From Pyrenopolyporus hunteri (Eukaryota > Ascomycota > Sordariomycetes > Xylariales > Hypoxylaceae), in contig CADCXC010000014.1 in NCBI GenBank assembly GCA_902806595.1, positions 1 to 64,000 on the forward strand: 64,000 nucleotides of DNA, given 5' to 3'. Shown piece by piece: positions 1 through 14,149 of this stretch. The position numbers and the translations under genes are program-made. Below the pieces are notes generated by a model. The model worked only from the letters and a program-made list of their open reading frames with translations. It was not told the origin of the DNA and searched no databases. How positions within the stretch are numbered: position 1 is the stretch's first letter; every line of letters starts with the position of its first letter.

Positions 1-2989
1 ATATTATAATTTATTCGATATATTATTTTAAATACGATACTATAGTAATACAAATTAGAATTATAAAATTAAAATTTTATTAATCGTTAATAAAATAAAT
101 TATTTATTAAAAACTTTAAACCATTTTATAAAATTTAAATTAACTTAAAATTTAAATTATTTTAAATAACATTTACAATATATTAACGTTATTAAAATAT
201 ATATTTTTATTAATATTATTATATGATATAAATTAAAATTATTTATTTTTTATTTCGTCTCTTTTTATATTTTTATATTACATTTAACTTTTATATTAAT
301 AAAACTTATATAATATATATTTTAAATTCGAACGATTAAAGAATATTTAAAAAAAATCGATAAATATAATTTTAATTCGTAAATTATTACGTAAAAACCT
401 TTATATAATAAATAATATTTTCATTCGAAATTTAAATATTTTCGAAAAATCGTTTTAAAATAAATATTTAATCTCGAAACTTTTTAATATCGTTATAAAT
501 AATAAAATCGTAATAACTTTTATAATTATAAATTAAATTAATTTATAAATAACTTTTCGTTAAATATAATAATTAAAAATTAAAATAAAATTTTATTAAA
601 ATATAAAATTATTATATTATAATCGTTAATTTTAAACTTAAATTTATAAATTATAAAAACGAAAATAATCTTTTAATTTTAAATTCGTTAAAATCGCTAT
701 AATATAAAATTAATTAAATAATATCGTAAATCGATATTAACATATTATACGTTTTAATATTATTTAAAATTAAATAAAAAATCGTCGAAATAAAAAATTA
801 ACATCGAATTCGAAATACCGCGTTTTTCGCGAAATAAATTAAATACTCTTCGAATAATAAAAAATACAAATAAAACGTAATAAACATTTAAAATTTAAAA
901 AATAATATAATTTTAATTAATATAATTCGATAATATATTTATATTAATTCGTTAATATTAATATTTTACTTTATTTCATTAAATAAATCGTTATCGATTA
1001 TATTATAAAATATTATAATAAATTTAAATTTTTTCGATAATGTATAAAAATTATAAAACGATATTTTTTATATTATCGATATTATATCGTATAAATAAAT
1101 TCCTTAACGAAAAAATTATTTCACGTAAATTTATTATTATTTTAATATTTTCGTCATAAAAATAATTACATTATAAAAATCGTTAATTATTAATATTTGA
1201 ATTTTTATTAATAACTTTTAATTTTAATAATAAAAATAAATTTAAATCATTCGTAATATAATATAAAAAATACCTTTAAAACCCTTCGATAATAAAAAAC
1301 ATATTATATTTTAAATTTTTAAAACGTTAAAATTTTAACGTAAAAAATTCGAATTATTAAAAAATATAATAAATTTTAATTTTACCTCGTATATTATATT
1401 ACTTTCCGTGATATAAATTTATTACTTTATATTTATAATTTTTAAATTTTATCGCGTAAAATTTATATTAAATTATTTTTACCGTAATTATAGTAAATTA
1501 TTATAAATAAATAATATTTATTTTAATAAATATTTAATCGTTTATCGATATTATATAAATAATTATAACTATAAAACGATTATTACGAAAAATAAATATA
1601 ATTAACTTTATAATAAATTTTAAATAAATTCGAATAAACGAAAAATAATATAAAAATACGATAAAATTAATAAAAATCGTAAAATTAATTTTAAAATTAG
1701 AAATTAAATAAAGAATGATAAATTAATTTAATCGATAAAATATAAACGTTAATTATAATTAATAAACTTACGTTAAACGTTATCGACATAAATTATTTAA
1801 TATTAATAGTTATTAAAAATAATTACGAAAAATACATTAAATAATTAAAACGTCGAAAAACCTTAAAACGCACGATATTTTTAAACCGTAAATAACTATT
1901 TTTATACGATATCGTTATAAGTTATTATTAAAAAATTTACGAAATAAATAAATACCACCGCTTTTTATATTAAATAAATAATAACGATAAAATTAATAAA
2001 TTTTATATAATAAAAGTTTTTTCGTACTTTCGATTTATTATATTTAATAAAAATTTTTATTTTAAAACCGCTTTAATTAAAATCGTTAATAATTAAATAA
2101 ATAATAAAACTTTATATTTATTATTATTATTTTAATTAAATAAACTTATAAATTATTATCGAATAATTCGTTCACGTTAAATTTTATTTAATATAAATCT
2201 TATAATATTTATTATTTTATTATCGATAAAAAAATATAATCGAATTAAAAATATTAAATTAAATCGATAAATAATTACATAAAATATTTTCGAACGTTAA
2301 TATAAATATTTTAAAAATTTAAATGTAATTTTAATCGGTTATTTTTTTAATTACTTTTATATTTAATAAGTTTTTATATATAATTTGAATTAAATTAAAA
2401 AATATATTATAAAAAAACATATATAATTTCTTTTAATATTTTATCGTTTTATTTACGATTTAATATTAAATTAATAATAATTAAACCCGTTTTCGTTTAA
2501 TTTTATTTAAATTATAAAAATAAAAATAATTATTTCGTTTTAAAAATTATTAAATTTAAAATATATAATTAAACTTTCGTTAAAAAAAATAATTATTTTA
2601 ATAAAATTACACATATATATTTTATTAAAATATAAATTAATAAATATAATTAATAATATATATTACGTTTCGATAATATTATCGTTAAAATTTAAGTTAT
2701 TTATTAAAAAAACGATACGATATATATAAAATTTCGTTTTATTAATAATTTTTTTTAAAACGTTTTTTATTTATATTAAATATAAAATTATATTAATATT
2801 TAATATTTAAAACGATATAAAATTAATAAATAACATTTAAAATATTATATACGATATATTTTAAATCGAAAATATCGACATTTTTAATAATTTTTCGTTT
2901 ATTTTTAAATTAAATAAAAAATTACGAAATAACCGTAATAAATTCGTCGTTTTTATCGAATATATATATTAAAATCTTAATATTAATAA

Positions 2990-3440
2990 CATTATATAAA
3001 ATTTTTCCGAATTTTTTTTATTTTTTTTTTAAAAATTATATTTCGATATTTTTTTTATATATTTTTTTATTACGGCCCTACGTAAACTACGGGGAATAAA
3101 CAAAAATATAAAAAAAACCTCGAAATATAATTTTTAAAAAAAAAATAAAAAAAACCGGGAAAATTTTCGTTCGAAGGGTATATATAATTATCTACTTTCA
3201 AAGGAAATAAAAAAAATAATATCCCGTACGGAGTGTTTATATTCATACGTATAAATGGATCTTATCGTATAATACGGAAATTATATAAATCGTATAATAT
3301 GGGAATTATATGAATCGTATAATATGGAAATTATATAAATCGTAAGTATATAAATCGTAAGGTATAAAAATTGTATAGATCGTAAAGTATCGAATGGATC
3401 GTAAATATATGGAAATTATATTAAAATCGTAGTTTAATTA
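2990..3440 (+). repeat. Dispersed repeat D, less mutated copy
   Basis: This segment contains a snap-back palindrome (about 3,005-3,160), the segment tcccgtacggagtgtttata, and a 20-22-bp imperfect tandem (tatggaaattatataaatcg, 3,240-3,430). An inverse, more mutated copy occupies 15,545-16,345, where the tandem part has grown to about 500 bp. Confidence 0.55.
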
Positions 3441-5200
3441 ATAATAAAATTAATAATAAAATTAATAATAAGATTAAATTAAAATAACCGTTAAAAAAAA
3501 AAGTAAAATTATATAATCGCTTTAATTTTTAAATAAATGAATCCGTAAAAAGATATACCTAATAAAAAAGCCGTTATTTTATAAAATTCATTAAGGCGTA
3601 TTAAACCGCGTATAATTAACTTAAATTAAATTTAAACAATTATAACTCGCGATAAATTTATTAATTATTTATTAATTACCTTATCGAAATCCGTAATTAC
3701 TTTTTTAATTATACATAATAATTTTCCTAAAAAGTTTATTATTAAATATTTCGTACGAAATAAAATTTTTATTTCTATTAATTTTAATAATTTAATCGTT
3801 CGTATAATTTTATATTATTTCGAAATTATTTAAAATAATATTTATCGTTATTTATTATTCGAATTATTTTAAAATATATTACTCGTTTTTAAAGTTTTTC
3901 GTTTTAAATAATAATAATATCGATTATAATTTAATTTATAATATTTATTATATTTTAATTAATAATATTTAAATTATAAAAAATAATATTAATCGTTTTT
4001 ACATTAATTTTCTTTAATTAAATCGATAATTTACGATTTATATAATCGATTAATAATATTTTACGATACGAAAAATATTAACTTAATATTTTTTAATTTT
4101 TTAATATTTTTATACGTATATTATTATAATTAAATCATTTAATTTTATAATATTAATTATATAAATTAACATTTTATTAAATTATTTTTATACGTTTTTA
4201 ACGATGAAATTAAATATTTAAATTTTTAAAAATAAAATATACGATATTTCGTAATAAATATTATTAAATTATATAATTTTATTATAATTATAAATAAACT
4301 TATATAATTTTTAAAAAGTAAAAGTTTTAATTTTCGTATAATAAAATAAATATTTACGGTTAAAAAGCCTTTTTATTAATCGATAATATAAAAATATATA
4401 TATTTTACGTTAAATATTTAAATATTCGATCGTAGAAAATTTATATCGATTTTTAAAATAAAAATATTAATTACGTATTATACTTTTTTTTTACTTCGAT
4501 TATTATATAAATAAAAACTTTATTTTATAATAAAAATTTTATTAATTTTACGGGATAAATCTTAAATATTTATTTATTTATTTTATATAAATAATATTCG
4601 ATAATATAATTATACAATTTTTAAAACTTCGAAAACGAATCGATTCGTATTTTTCGTCTTTAAAAATATAATTAATAATGATATTATAATATTTTTTAAA
4701 ATATAATAATATTATCGACTTTATAAATATTTTAATTATTAAAAATAAACTTTTTATTTCGAATAAATAATTTCGTTTTTAAATTTACGACAATAATAAT
4801 AATAATAATAATAATAATTTTAACGACCGTAAAAATAAAATTTATTAATATTATTTTATTAATAAAATATTATAATTCGTTAAAATAATAAAATTATAAT
4901 TCGTTTAATAATAATAATAATAATAAATTCGAAAAAGCCGTTTTACGATTAAAAATAAAATACCCCGGTTATTTAAATCGATTAATAATATTTTAAATAA
5001 TAATAATTATATAAATAATAAAAATAACGTAAAATTAAACATTTATAATATAAAATTAAAATAAATCGTCCCTTTTAAATATATAAAATAATTTTTCGAT
5101 ATAAATTTAAAATAAATCTTTTTTAAAATATATATAATAGTTTTTAATAAAATATTAAAAATATAAAAATATAAAATAAAAATAATAATTATAACTTTCG

Positions 5201-5231
<31 letters not shown>

Positions 5232-5232
<1 letters not shown>

Positions 5233-5630
5233 ATTATTTATTATATTATTTATTATATTATTTATTATATTATTTATTATATTATTTATTATATTATTTA
5301 TTATATTATTTATTATATTATTTATTATATTATTTATTATATTATTTATTATATTATTTATTATATTATTTATTATATTATTTATTATATTATTTATTAT
5401 ATTATTTATTATATTATTTATTATATTATTTATTATATTATTTATTATATTATTTATTATATTATTTATTATATTATTTATTATATTATTTATTATATTA
5501 TTTATTATATTATTTATTATATTATTTATTATATTATTTATTATATTATTTATTATATTATTTATTATATTATTTATTATATTATTTATTATATTATTTA
5601 TTATATTATTTATTATATTATTTATTATAT
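5232..5630. repeat. 12-bp tandem array (ATTATTTATTAT)n
   Basis: About 33 nearly perfect copies of a 12-bp unit lie head to tail with essentially no substitutions over some 400 bp. Left of 5,232 the array degrades into shorter imperfect units. Confidence 0.9.
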
Positions 5631-5949
5631 AAATTTACTTTTATTTTAATAATTATTCGATATTTCGTAAAAAAAAAAATTTTTTTTATTTTTTTATTAT
5701 ATAATTATATTCTCGTTTTTTAATAAAAAACTAAATTTAAATTCCCCTTAAATAATAAACAAACGTATTTTTTATAAAGAAAAAAATTTTTATACTTTTT
5801 TTTATTATTTAAAAAAAACAACGTTTCGAAGTTTTTTTAACTTTTTTTTTTCATTCCCCGTAATTTACGTAGGACCGTAATAAAAATAAAAAAAATTAAA
5901 AAATATATCGAAACGTTATTTTTTTAAATAATAAAACAAACTTAAAAAA

Positions 5950-6072
5950 ATTTTATAATTAAATTTATATAATTAAATTTATATTTATAATTAAATTTAT
6001 ATTTATAATTAAATTTATATTTATAATTAAATTTATATTTATAATTAAATTTATATTTATAATTAAATTTAT
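5950..6072. repeat. 18-bp tandem array (aattaaatttatatttat)
   Basis: About six head-to-tail copies. The same unit recurs at about 17,400-17,510 and, inverted, at about 29,620-29,800, so it travels with a repeat family. Confidence 0.75.
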
Positions 6073-6189
6073 ATAAATAAAATTTTTTAAATCGAATTAT
6101 ATATTAAATTAAAACTAAAATTATATTTATATTTAAAAAAATTATTTAATTTATTATATATTTATATATAAATTTATTAATAAAATAAA

Positions 6190-6952
6190 ATATTATTATA
6201 TATCTTATTATATTTTATTATCGAGTTTTATTTACATTATTAATACATTAAAATATTTATTATATTTAATAACCCTATATATAAATCTACGTATAATCGT
6301 ATTAATATATAATATATACTTTATGTTTTTTTTTAATTAATTTAATTTCCATTATATATCTTTCTATATATTTTATTATATTTCACTTATTTTAAAAATA
6401 TAAAATATAAAAATTATATCGTTAATTTCACATTAATTATATTTTTTTAATAATATAAGTTTTATATCGATATATATTTTATTTTAAAAGTTATTTTAAT
6501 ATATATTTAATTTTATATAAATATTAAAAAAATATACGACCGTAAAAGGAATTATATAATTACCTTTAAAATTAGTATTTATTTTTTTAAATTAAATATA
6601 TATGAAAATAACTTTTAAAATAAAGTATATATCGATATAAAACTTATATTATTAAAAAAGTTTAAATAATGCGAAATTAACAATATAATTTTTCTATTTT
6701 ATACCTTTAAAATAGGTAGGATATAATGAAATATATAATAAAAAAACTATATGTAATTTAAATTTCATATATATAATAAATTTAATTGAAAAAATGTATT
6801 TATAGTCGAAGAAATTATTTAAATTATTGTATTTTTATATGGGAATCCGTTAATAAAGTCGAGTAAAAAGTAAAAAATGTATTTTTTATATTAATAATGT
6901 AAATAAAAGTTCGATAATAAAAGTAAATAATATATATAATAATATTTATAAT
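6190..6952. mobile_element. RIP-mutated copy of the fold-back MITE family
   Basis: This copy starts with the tattattatatat-type terminus, followed by ttttattatcgagttttattt, and ends with the inverse near 6,952. The internal order matches the intact element, including a counterpart of its centre near 6,530-6,550 (acgaccgtaaaag). It is less mutated than the copies at 14,150 and 18,249, keeping some non-CpG cytosines. No coding capacity is visible. Confidence 0.65.
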
Positions 6953-7689
6953 TATAATATATATAACGAATTAATTAAATAATTTAATTAATTATATAAA
7001 AATGTAATATAAATCGTTACGTAAAATATACGCGTAATTTATTAATATAATATAATATAATATAATAAAATATAATATAACGTAAAAAATATAATTTATA
7101 AATTTTTATATAATTAAATTTTTTTATTAAAAAAATCGGAATAATATTTCGAAAAAGCTTCGAATATATCGATATATTAAATTAACTTATAAATTTAAAA
7201 TAAATTTTATATTTTTTTTAAAAAAAAATAATTTTTTTAAAAATTATTATTTTTATTAATATATTTTTTTCGAAATTATATCGTTTTATCGTAAAATTAA
7301 AATCATTAATATTTATAAAATTATTTAAATGTTTTTTAATATTAATTTTAATTTCGAAATATATTTATTTAAATAAATATATATTTTAATTAAAATCGAT
7401 ATTTTAATACGTTTAATATATTACAATTATTAATTAAACATTTAAAAAATATTTATATATATTTTTAAAATTAAAATATAATGAAATTAAATTATTTCGT
7501 TTTATTTTTTTTATTATTTAAAAATAATATATTTAACGTTATTTATATAAAATAAATATTAAACGTATTTATAATATTATTTATTTACGTATATATATAT
7601 AATTAAATATTTATATAATTTTTTTTAAATATAAAAAATATTATATTTTTAAAATAATTAAAACGTTTTACTTACGTATATTATTAAAT

Positions 7690-7691
<2 letters not shown>

Positions 7692-7729
<38 letters not shown>
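7692..7729. repeat. (AT)n microsatellite
   Basis: An uninterrupted alternating AT run of about 38 bases. Confidence 0.85.
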
Positions 7730-7735
<6 letters not shown>

Positions 7736-10380
7736 TATTATTTTAATAATCGAATCGTTTTTTTAATAAAAATGTAATTTTATATTCTAAATTTTCGTAT
7801 AAAAATATTAAATTACGAAATTTTTTTATTTTCGGTTTTTATTTTTAATATTTTTTATATTTATTCGATTTAACTTTCGTTTCGCGATTATAATTAATAA
7901 AATTTAAAATTCAATATAACGTTTTAATAATATTTCATTTTTATCGACTTTAATATATTATTATTATTTTTCATAATAACGTCGATATTATTTATATTTT
8001 TTCGTAATAATCGTAATATTAACTATTACGATAATATTATTTTTAAAATTTTTTAACGTTAATTATAATTATAATTAAAAATTTAATTATATAAAATTAA
8101 ATATTTCTTTTTTAATTATATGGTTTAATAATAATTATTTTCCCGATCGTTTTAAAAAAATTTATTTATTTAAATATTATTTAATATATTAAAAAATCTT
8201 TTATCTTTATTAATATATATATTTTTTATAATCGTAATAATTTTATTTATTTTTTAATGACGTTTTTAATGTTAACGATATTTTAAATATATTTATATTT
8301 TATATTTAATATCGTTATTATTTAAAAGTCTTTATAAATTATTAAATTATATTAATTATATTAATAACGTAAATTTATAAATAAATAAATCGATTTTTTT
8401 TAATTTTCGAAATGTTAATTATATATTAATAAATTAAAATGTTTTAATTATATTTATATAAATTTATATAAATTTATTTAAAATTTATTATTTAACGTTA
8501 ATTTTATTAAACGTATTTATATATTTTTCGAAAATTTAACTTTTAAAGTTTATTAATAAAAATTATATTTTTTTACATTTTCATTTTTTTAATAAATCGA
8601 TTTATTATTTTTATTTATAAACGACTTTTTTTAACGGTAAAATTCGCATTTATAAAAATTAATATTATTATTTTTTAAACGTATCGTTAAATAATTTAAA
8701 CATATATATATTTTTATTATCGAATATAAATTCGATATTTTTATCATTTAATATTCGATTATAATTATTATTTTAAAAATTAATTTATATTTTTTAATAA
8801 TTTTATATTATTAATAAATATATCGATTATATTTAATATTTTTAATAATATCGTTATTTTCGATTAAAATATAATTTATTTTATAATAATATATTATTTA
8901 TTTTACGAATATCGTAATAGATTTTTTAAATAATATTCGTTTTATTATTATTTTAAATTTAATTTAAATTTTTATATTATTTAATTTTATTAAGTTTATA
9001 AATAAATTTATTAATAATAAATTAATTATAAACATCTTTTATATAAAATTTATATTATTTCGTTAAAAATATATAATCGTAAAATAAAATAATAATTTTT
9101 ATATTTTATTTATTTAAAAAAAATCTTTTATAATTTATTAAAAGAAATTATTAACTTTAATCGAATTAATATTTATCGAAGTTTTATTTTTTTTAAAAAA
9201 ACGAAATTAAAAATAATATCGATAATAATAACGAAAAAAAAATAATTTTTAACATGAAAAGCGAAAGTATTTTTAATAATAAAATCGAAAATATTTATTA
9301 AATAATATTATATTAATTAAATAATAATAATTAAATTAAAATATTCATTAAATATACATATAAAATTTACTTTTAAAAATATAAAAAATTAATAATTTAA
9401 ATAAATATTTAATAATAATTAATATTATTTTTTTAATATTTTTTTATTTAAAATAAAATCATTATTTTTATTTTTTTCGTTAAAAATTTAACGTAAAATC
9501 TTTTTTATTTTTTTTTATTTTATTTTTTTATTAAACTTTTAAAAATTTTCTTTATTAATTTTTTTAACTTTTATATTTTCTTTTTATAATTTAAAATTTT
9601 ATTTTTACATGTCGAATTTTTTATTTTATTTTTTTTATTAATTATTATAATTTAATTTAATAAAGTTTTTTTTATATTATTTAATTATATTTTAAAAACG
9701 AATATAAATTTAATAATAATATTAATTAATATACGTATAAATTAAAGTAAAAAATAACGATAAAAATAAATACGATATAATAAAATTAATATTATATAAA
9801 ATGTTTAAAAAAAATTATTTAATAAAGAAATTATAAAAAAAATTTTTTTATATAAGTATTATTATATATATTATTATATTTTATTATCGGGTTTTATTTA
9901 TATTATTAATATATTAAAATATATATTATATTTAATAACTTTATATATAAATCTACGTATAATTATATTAATATATAATATACATTTAATACCATTTTTT
10001 AATTAATTTAATTTTTATTATATATATTATTATATATTTTATTATATTTTATTTTAAAAATATAAAATATAAAAAAATAAATTATTATTTTCGTTTTAAT
10101 TAAACTTTTTTAATAATATAAATTTTATATCGATATATGTTTTATTTTAAAAGTTATTCGAATATGTATTTAATTTTATATAAATGTTAAAAAAGTATAC
10201 GACCGTAAAGAAAAATTATATAATTATTTCGAATTATTATTTATATTTTTAATATTTATATAAAATTAAATATATATTCGAATAACTTTTAAAATAAAAT
10301 ATATATCGATATAAAATTTATATTATTAAAAAGGTTTAATTAAAACGAAAATAATAATTTATTTTTTTATATTTTATATT

Positions 10381-10388
10381 TTTAAAAT
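10381..10388. repeat. Target-site duplication, left copy (TTTAAAAT)
   Basis: The 8-bp sequence TTTAAAAT lies directly outside the left terminal inverted repeat and matches 11,176-11,183 exactly. Confidence 0.85.
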
Positions 10389-11175
10389 GAGTTTTGCTAT
10401 TGGCACTCCCTCGTTTTACTATCGGGCCTTATTGGCACTCCCAATACATTAAAATACCTACCATATCTAACAACCCCACATACAAATCTACGTATAATCG
10501 TGTTAATACATAATGTACACCTTATGCCCTTTTTCAATTGATTCAATTACATACATCCCACCATACATCCCGCCATATATTCCATTATATCCCACCTATT
10601 CTAAGGATGCAAATTATAAAAAATACATCGCCAGTTTCGCGTCAATTAGACCTTTCTAATGGTATAGGTTTCATATCGGTGCATGCCCTATTTCGAAAGC
10701 TATTCGAATATATACTCAATTCCATACGGGTGTCAAAGGTGTAAGTGGTGGCCCGGGGTGGTCATGTGATCCCCTTTTGCGGTCGCATACCCCTCCAGCA
10801 CCTTTTGACACCTTTGAATATATGTATGGAATTGACTTTATATTCAAATAACTTTTGAAATAGGGCATGCACCGATATGAAACCTATACCATTAGAAAGG
10901 TCTAATTGACGCGAAACTGGCGATGTATTTTTTATAATTTGCATCCTTAGAATAGGTGGGATATAATGGAATATATGGCGGGATGTATGGTGGGATGTAT
11001 GTAATTGAATCAATTGAAAAAGTGTACCCGTACTCGGAGAGACTATCTGGTTTTGCTGCATTTTTGTATGAGAATGTGTTAGTGGGGCCGAGTACGGGGT
11101 GGGAGATGTACTTTTTGTATTGGGAGTGCCAATAAGGTCCGATAGCAATTTTAGGGAGTGCTAATAGTAAAACTC
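10389..11175. mobile_element. Intact fold-back MITE, hAT-like by target duplication
   Basis: This 787-bp non-autonomous element begins GAGTTTTGCTATTGGCACTC and ends with the imperfect inverse (GTAAAACTC at the right edge). The inverted arms extend almost to the middle, around 10,740-10,800, so the element is nearly one large palindrome. It is flanked by the perfect 8-bp direct repeat TTTAAAAT at 10,381-10,388 and 11,176-11,183. An 8-bp target duplication with terminal inverted repeats fits hAT-superfamily transposition. The motif ATTGGCACTCCC occurs twice near the left end, with the inverse at the right. It encodes no transposase; the two short reading frames inside are mirror images of each other through the palindrome. 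Base composition is near normal, unlike everything around it, so it appears to have escaped RIP or arrived after it. Confidence 0.85.
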
Positions 11176-11183
11176 TTTAAAAT
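11176..11183. repeat. Target-site duplication, right copy (TTTAAAAT)
   Basis: This is the exact partner of 10,381-10,388. Removing the element and one copy restores a continuous junction that resembles the equivalent position of the related RIP-mutated copy near 6,700. Confidence 0.85.
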
Positions 11184-13639
11184 AAGTGGAATATAATAAA
11201 ATATATAATGAAATATATAATGAAAATTAAATTAATTAAAAAATATAAAGTATATATTATATATTAATACGATTATATATAAATTTATATATAAAATTAT
11301 TAAATATAATAAGTATTTTAATATATTAATAATATAAATAAAACTCGATAATAAAATATAATAATATATATAATAATATTTTTATTTATATTATTTATAT
11401 TATTTATATTATTTATATTATTTATATTAATATTTATATTATTTATTATATTATTTATTATATAAATATTAAAAAAAATATTTATTTATTTATATTAAAT
11501 TTAACGTAAAATTATTTTTAATTTAATAAATAATCGAATAAAAATTAAATTATAATAAAAACGTTACGAAATAATTTTAATAAAAAAATAAAATTTCGTT
11601 TTATTTTAAATTATTAAAATAATAATTTATATAAAAAAAATGTAAAATACTTTTAATATAAAATTTAAAAAATTAAACGTTAATAAATATTTTTCTTTTA
11701 TAATTAATTCGAATTTATTTTATATATAATATTTATTAAAAATATTTTTATAATTTAACGTTTTTATATTTATTATTATAAATTATTTATCTAAAAATAA
11801 ACTTAAAATATTAATTATAAAATAAAACGTTTATATAATATAATTATAATATTAATAAATCGAAAAAAACTTTTATAAATTAATTAAAAATACGTTATTT
11901 TTACGGAAATTATTTTGTTAAAAAACTTTATATTTATATAATTAATTCGTAATAAATTTAAAATTTTATCGAAAAGTAAATTCGATAAAAAATTTAAAAA
12001 AATTCGATAAAATAATTTAATATAAACGGAAAATTAATCGTATTATTAAAAAAAATAAATATAAATAAAAACGAAAATAACGAAATTATAATTATTTTAA
12101 AAAGAATTTTTTATAAAATATTTAAAAAGATAATCGATATTTTATTATTAAGATTAATTAATATAAATTCGATATATTTTAACTTCGAAATAAAACATTT
12201 TTAAATCGAAATTAAATTATAATTTATTAATTTCGATTATTATATCGATAAAAATAAAGTAAAATTAATAAAACGTTATTTTCGTAATATAATATATAAA
12301 CGATAATACCGTTATTTTTTTCGTATAATAAAAATAAAATAAATTAAATAAAAATAAAAAAATAACCTTAAAATTAAATCGAAAATAAAAACTTTTAAAT
12401 TTATAATATTTTAATAACGATATAATAATTACGTATAAATTTTTACGAAAATTCTAAAACGTTTTTAAAAAGATTCGATAATATCGAATTAAAAAATTTC
12501 GAATAATATTTTAAATATATACGTATATTATATTTTTTAAAGAAATTAAACTTCGAATTAAAAGTTAAATATTTTAAAAGTAATTTATCGATAATTTATT
12601 ATAACTTTAAAAATAAAGTTAAAATTTATAAAATAATAATTAAAATTTCGAAATAAAAAATTTTATTAATAATAATTAAAAACGTTAAATAATTAAAAAT
12701 TCGTTACGATTTTATTATAATAAAATTATATTAAAAAATTTTTTTTACATTAAATAAACTTATACGAAATAATAATAAAAATATAATTAATTTATTAAAA
12801 ATATTATAATATTATAATTATAAAAAAAATTATCGAAGAAATTATTACTTTCGTTTCGTTTATAATCGTTATTATAAATTAAAATATACGGTAATAATAT
12901 ATTAATTAAATTATAAAAATTTTACGGTTATAAACGTAAATATTATTTAAATAAATATATAAATAATAAAAAAATATTAATAAAAAAAACCTTACTTCGT
13001 AATTATATCGAAATAATAATAAAATTAAAATTAAAAAATTAATAAATTTAATTAAAAGTTTTTATCGATATAAATTCGAATTATAATTTAATTTATATTA
13101 ATATAATTTTCGTAACGAAATAATAATATTTTATATTCGATAAATTAATTTAAAAATTATATAAATCGAAAATTATTTTAATATAATTACGTATTATTAT
13201 TAAAACGTTCGATTATTAAAAACGTCGTCGTTATATCGTATTTATTATAAATATAATAAATTAACATTTAAATTATAATATTATTTTTAAAATATCGTAA
13301 TTCGATTATATAAACGTAATAATCGAAGTTTAAAAAAACATTAAAAATATTTATTAAATAAAAGAAATATTAATTTAATAACCGAATATCGAAACTTTAA
13401 TTATTTAATATATAATAATTAAAAAGCGGTAATAATTACTTTAATAAATATAAAAAACCCGTAATAATTATCGAAAAAATATTATATTTTATTATAAAAT
13501 AATCGTAAAATATTTATAATAATATTAAATAAATATAATATTTTAACCGAAATATTCGATATAATTAAAACGTCGATATTCTTCGATTATTAAAATTAAA
13601 ACTACGTAATCGATTTCGAAAAAAAAAACTTTTTTCGAT

Positions 13640-14130
13640 TTTATTTATTTTTTAATAAAAAAAATTAAAAAAATTTAAAAAATACATCGATAATATATTC
13701 GTAAAAAAATAAATTCGATTTTTTCGTAATTTCGTAAAATTATTAATTTTATTTATATTTAAATTAAAAAAAAAACTTCGATTTTATATCGATTATAAAA
13801 TATTAAATAAAATTATTTAAAAAAATTATATCGTTTTTTTATTAATTAATAAAATATTAAATTAATTAATCGAAACGAAAATATTTATAAAATTTAACTT
13901 AAAAAACATATATTATCGATTTCGTATTAAAAGAAAAAATAAATAAAAAATCGTTTTTAAAATTAAATATAATTATTTCGAATATATAATTATATTATTT
14001 AATTTAATAAATATTTTCGCGATATTTTAAAATTATATTAATTAAATTTTATACGATTTTATAAATATTATTTATATTATATATGTAAAAAATATCTTTA
14101 TATATTTTAATAATAAAACGATATATTTTT
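13640..14130 (+). pseudogene. Ty3/Gypsy reverse transcriptase relic
   Basis: Reading the plus strand through stop codons gives the order of landmarks of a Gypsy reverse transcriptase. A counterpart of the LRFCVDYRKLN segment appears as LRFYIDYKILN. It is followed by a KIF-KFNLKN-YYRFRIK segment (family K-FTKLDL--AYHRIRI), then FKIKYNYFEYIIILFNLINI (family FRTRYGHFEYLVMPFGLTNA), and last a decayed YLDDIL box seen as YVKNIFI, where both aspartates are lost in a way consistent with G-to-A mutation. Stops in frame are TAA, as expected after RIP. The gene is dead, and the continuation is cut by the MITE starting at 14,150. Confidence 0.75.
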
Positions 14131-14149
14131 AATATATTTATATTATAAA

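Larger units (their letters stand above)
9857..11390. mobile_element. RIP-mutated MITE copy split by the intact MITE
   Basis: The left half (9,857-10,388) and right half (11,176 to about 11,390) together form a decayed copy of the same fold-back family. The left half begins tattattatatatattatta and the right half ends with its inverse. With C-to-T and G-to-A changes allowed, the left half follows the arm of the intact element, for example the stretch around 9,905-9,990 against 10,450-10,530. The intact copy is inserted in the middle of it. Confidence 0.7.

Noticed and set aside
10538..11148. Two reading frames (68 and 128 codons) with matching peptides on opposite strands
   Set aside because: They mirror each other because the MITE is a palindrome; neither resembles a protein family, and they have no independent support.
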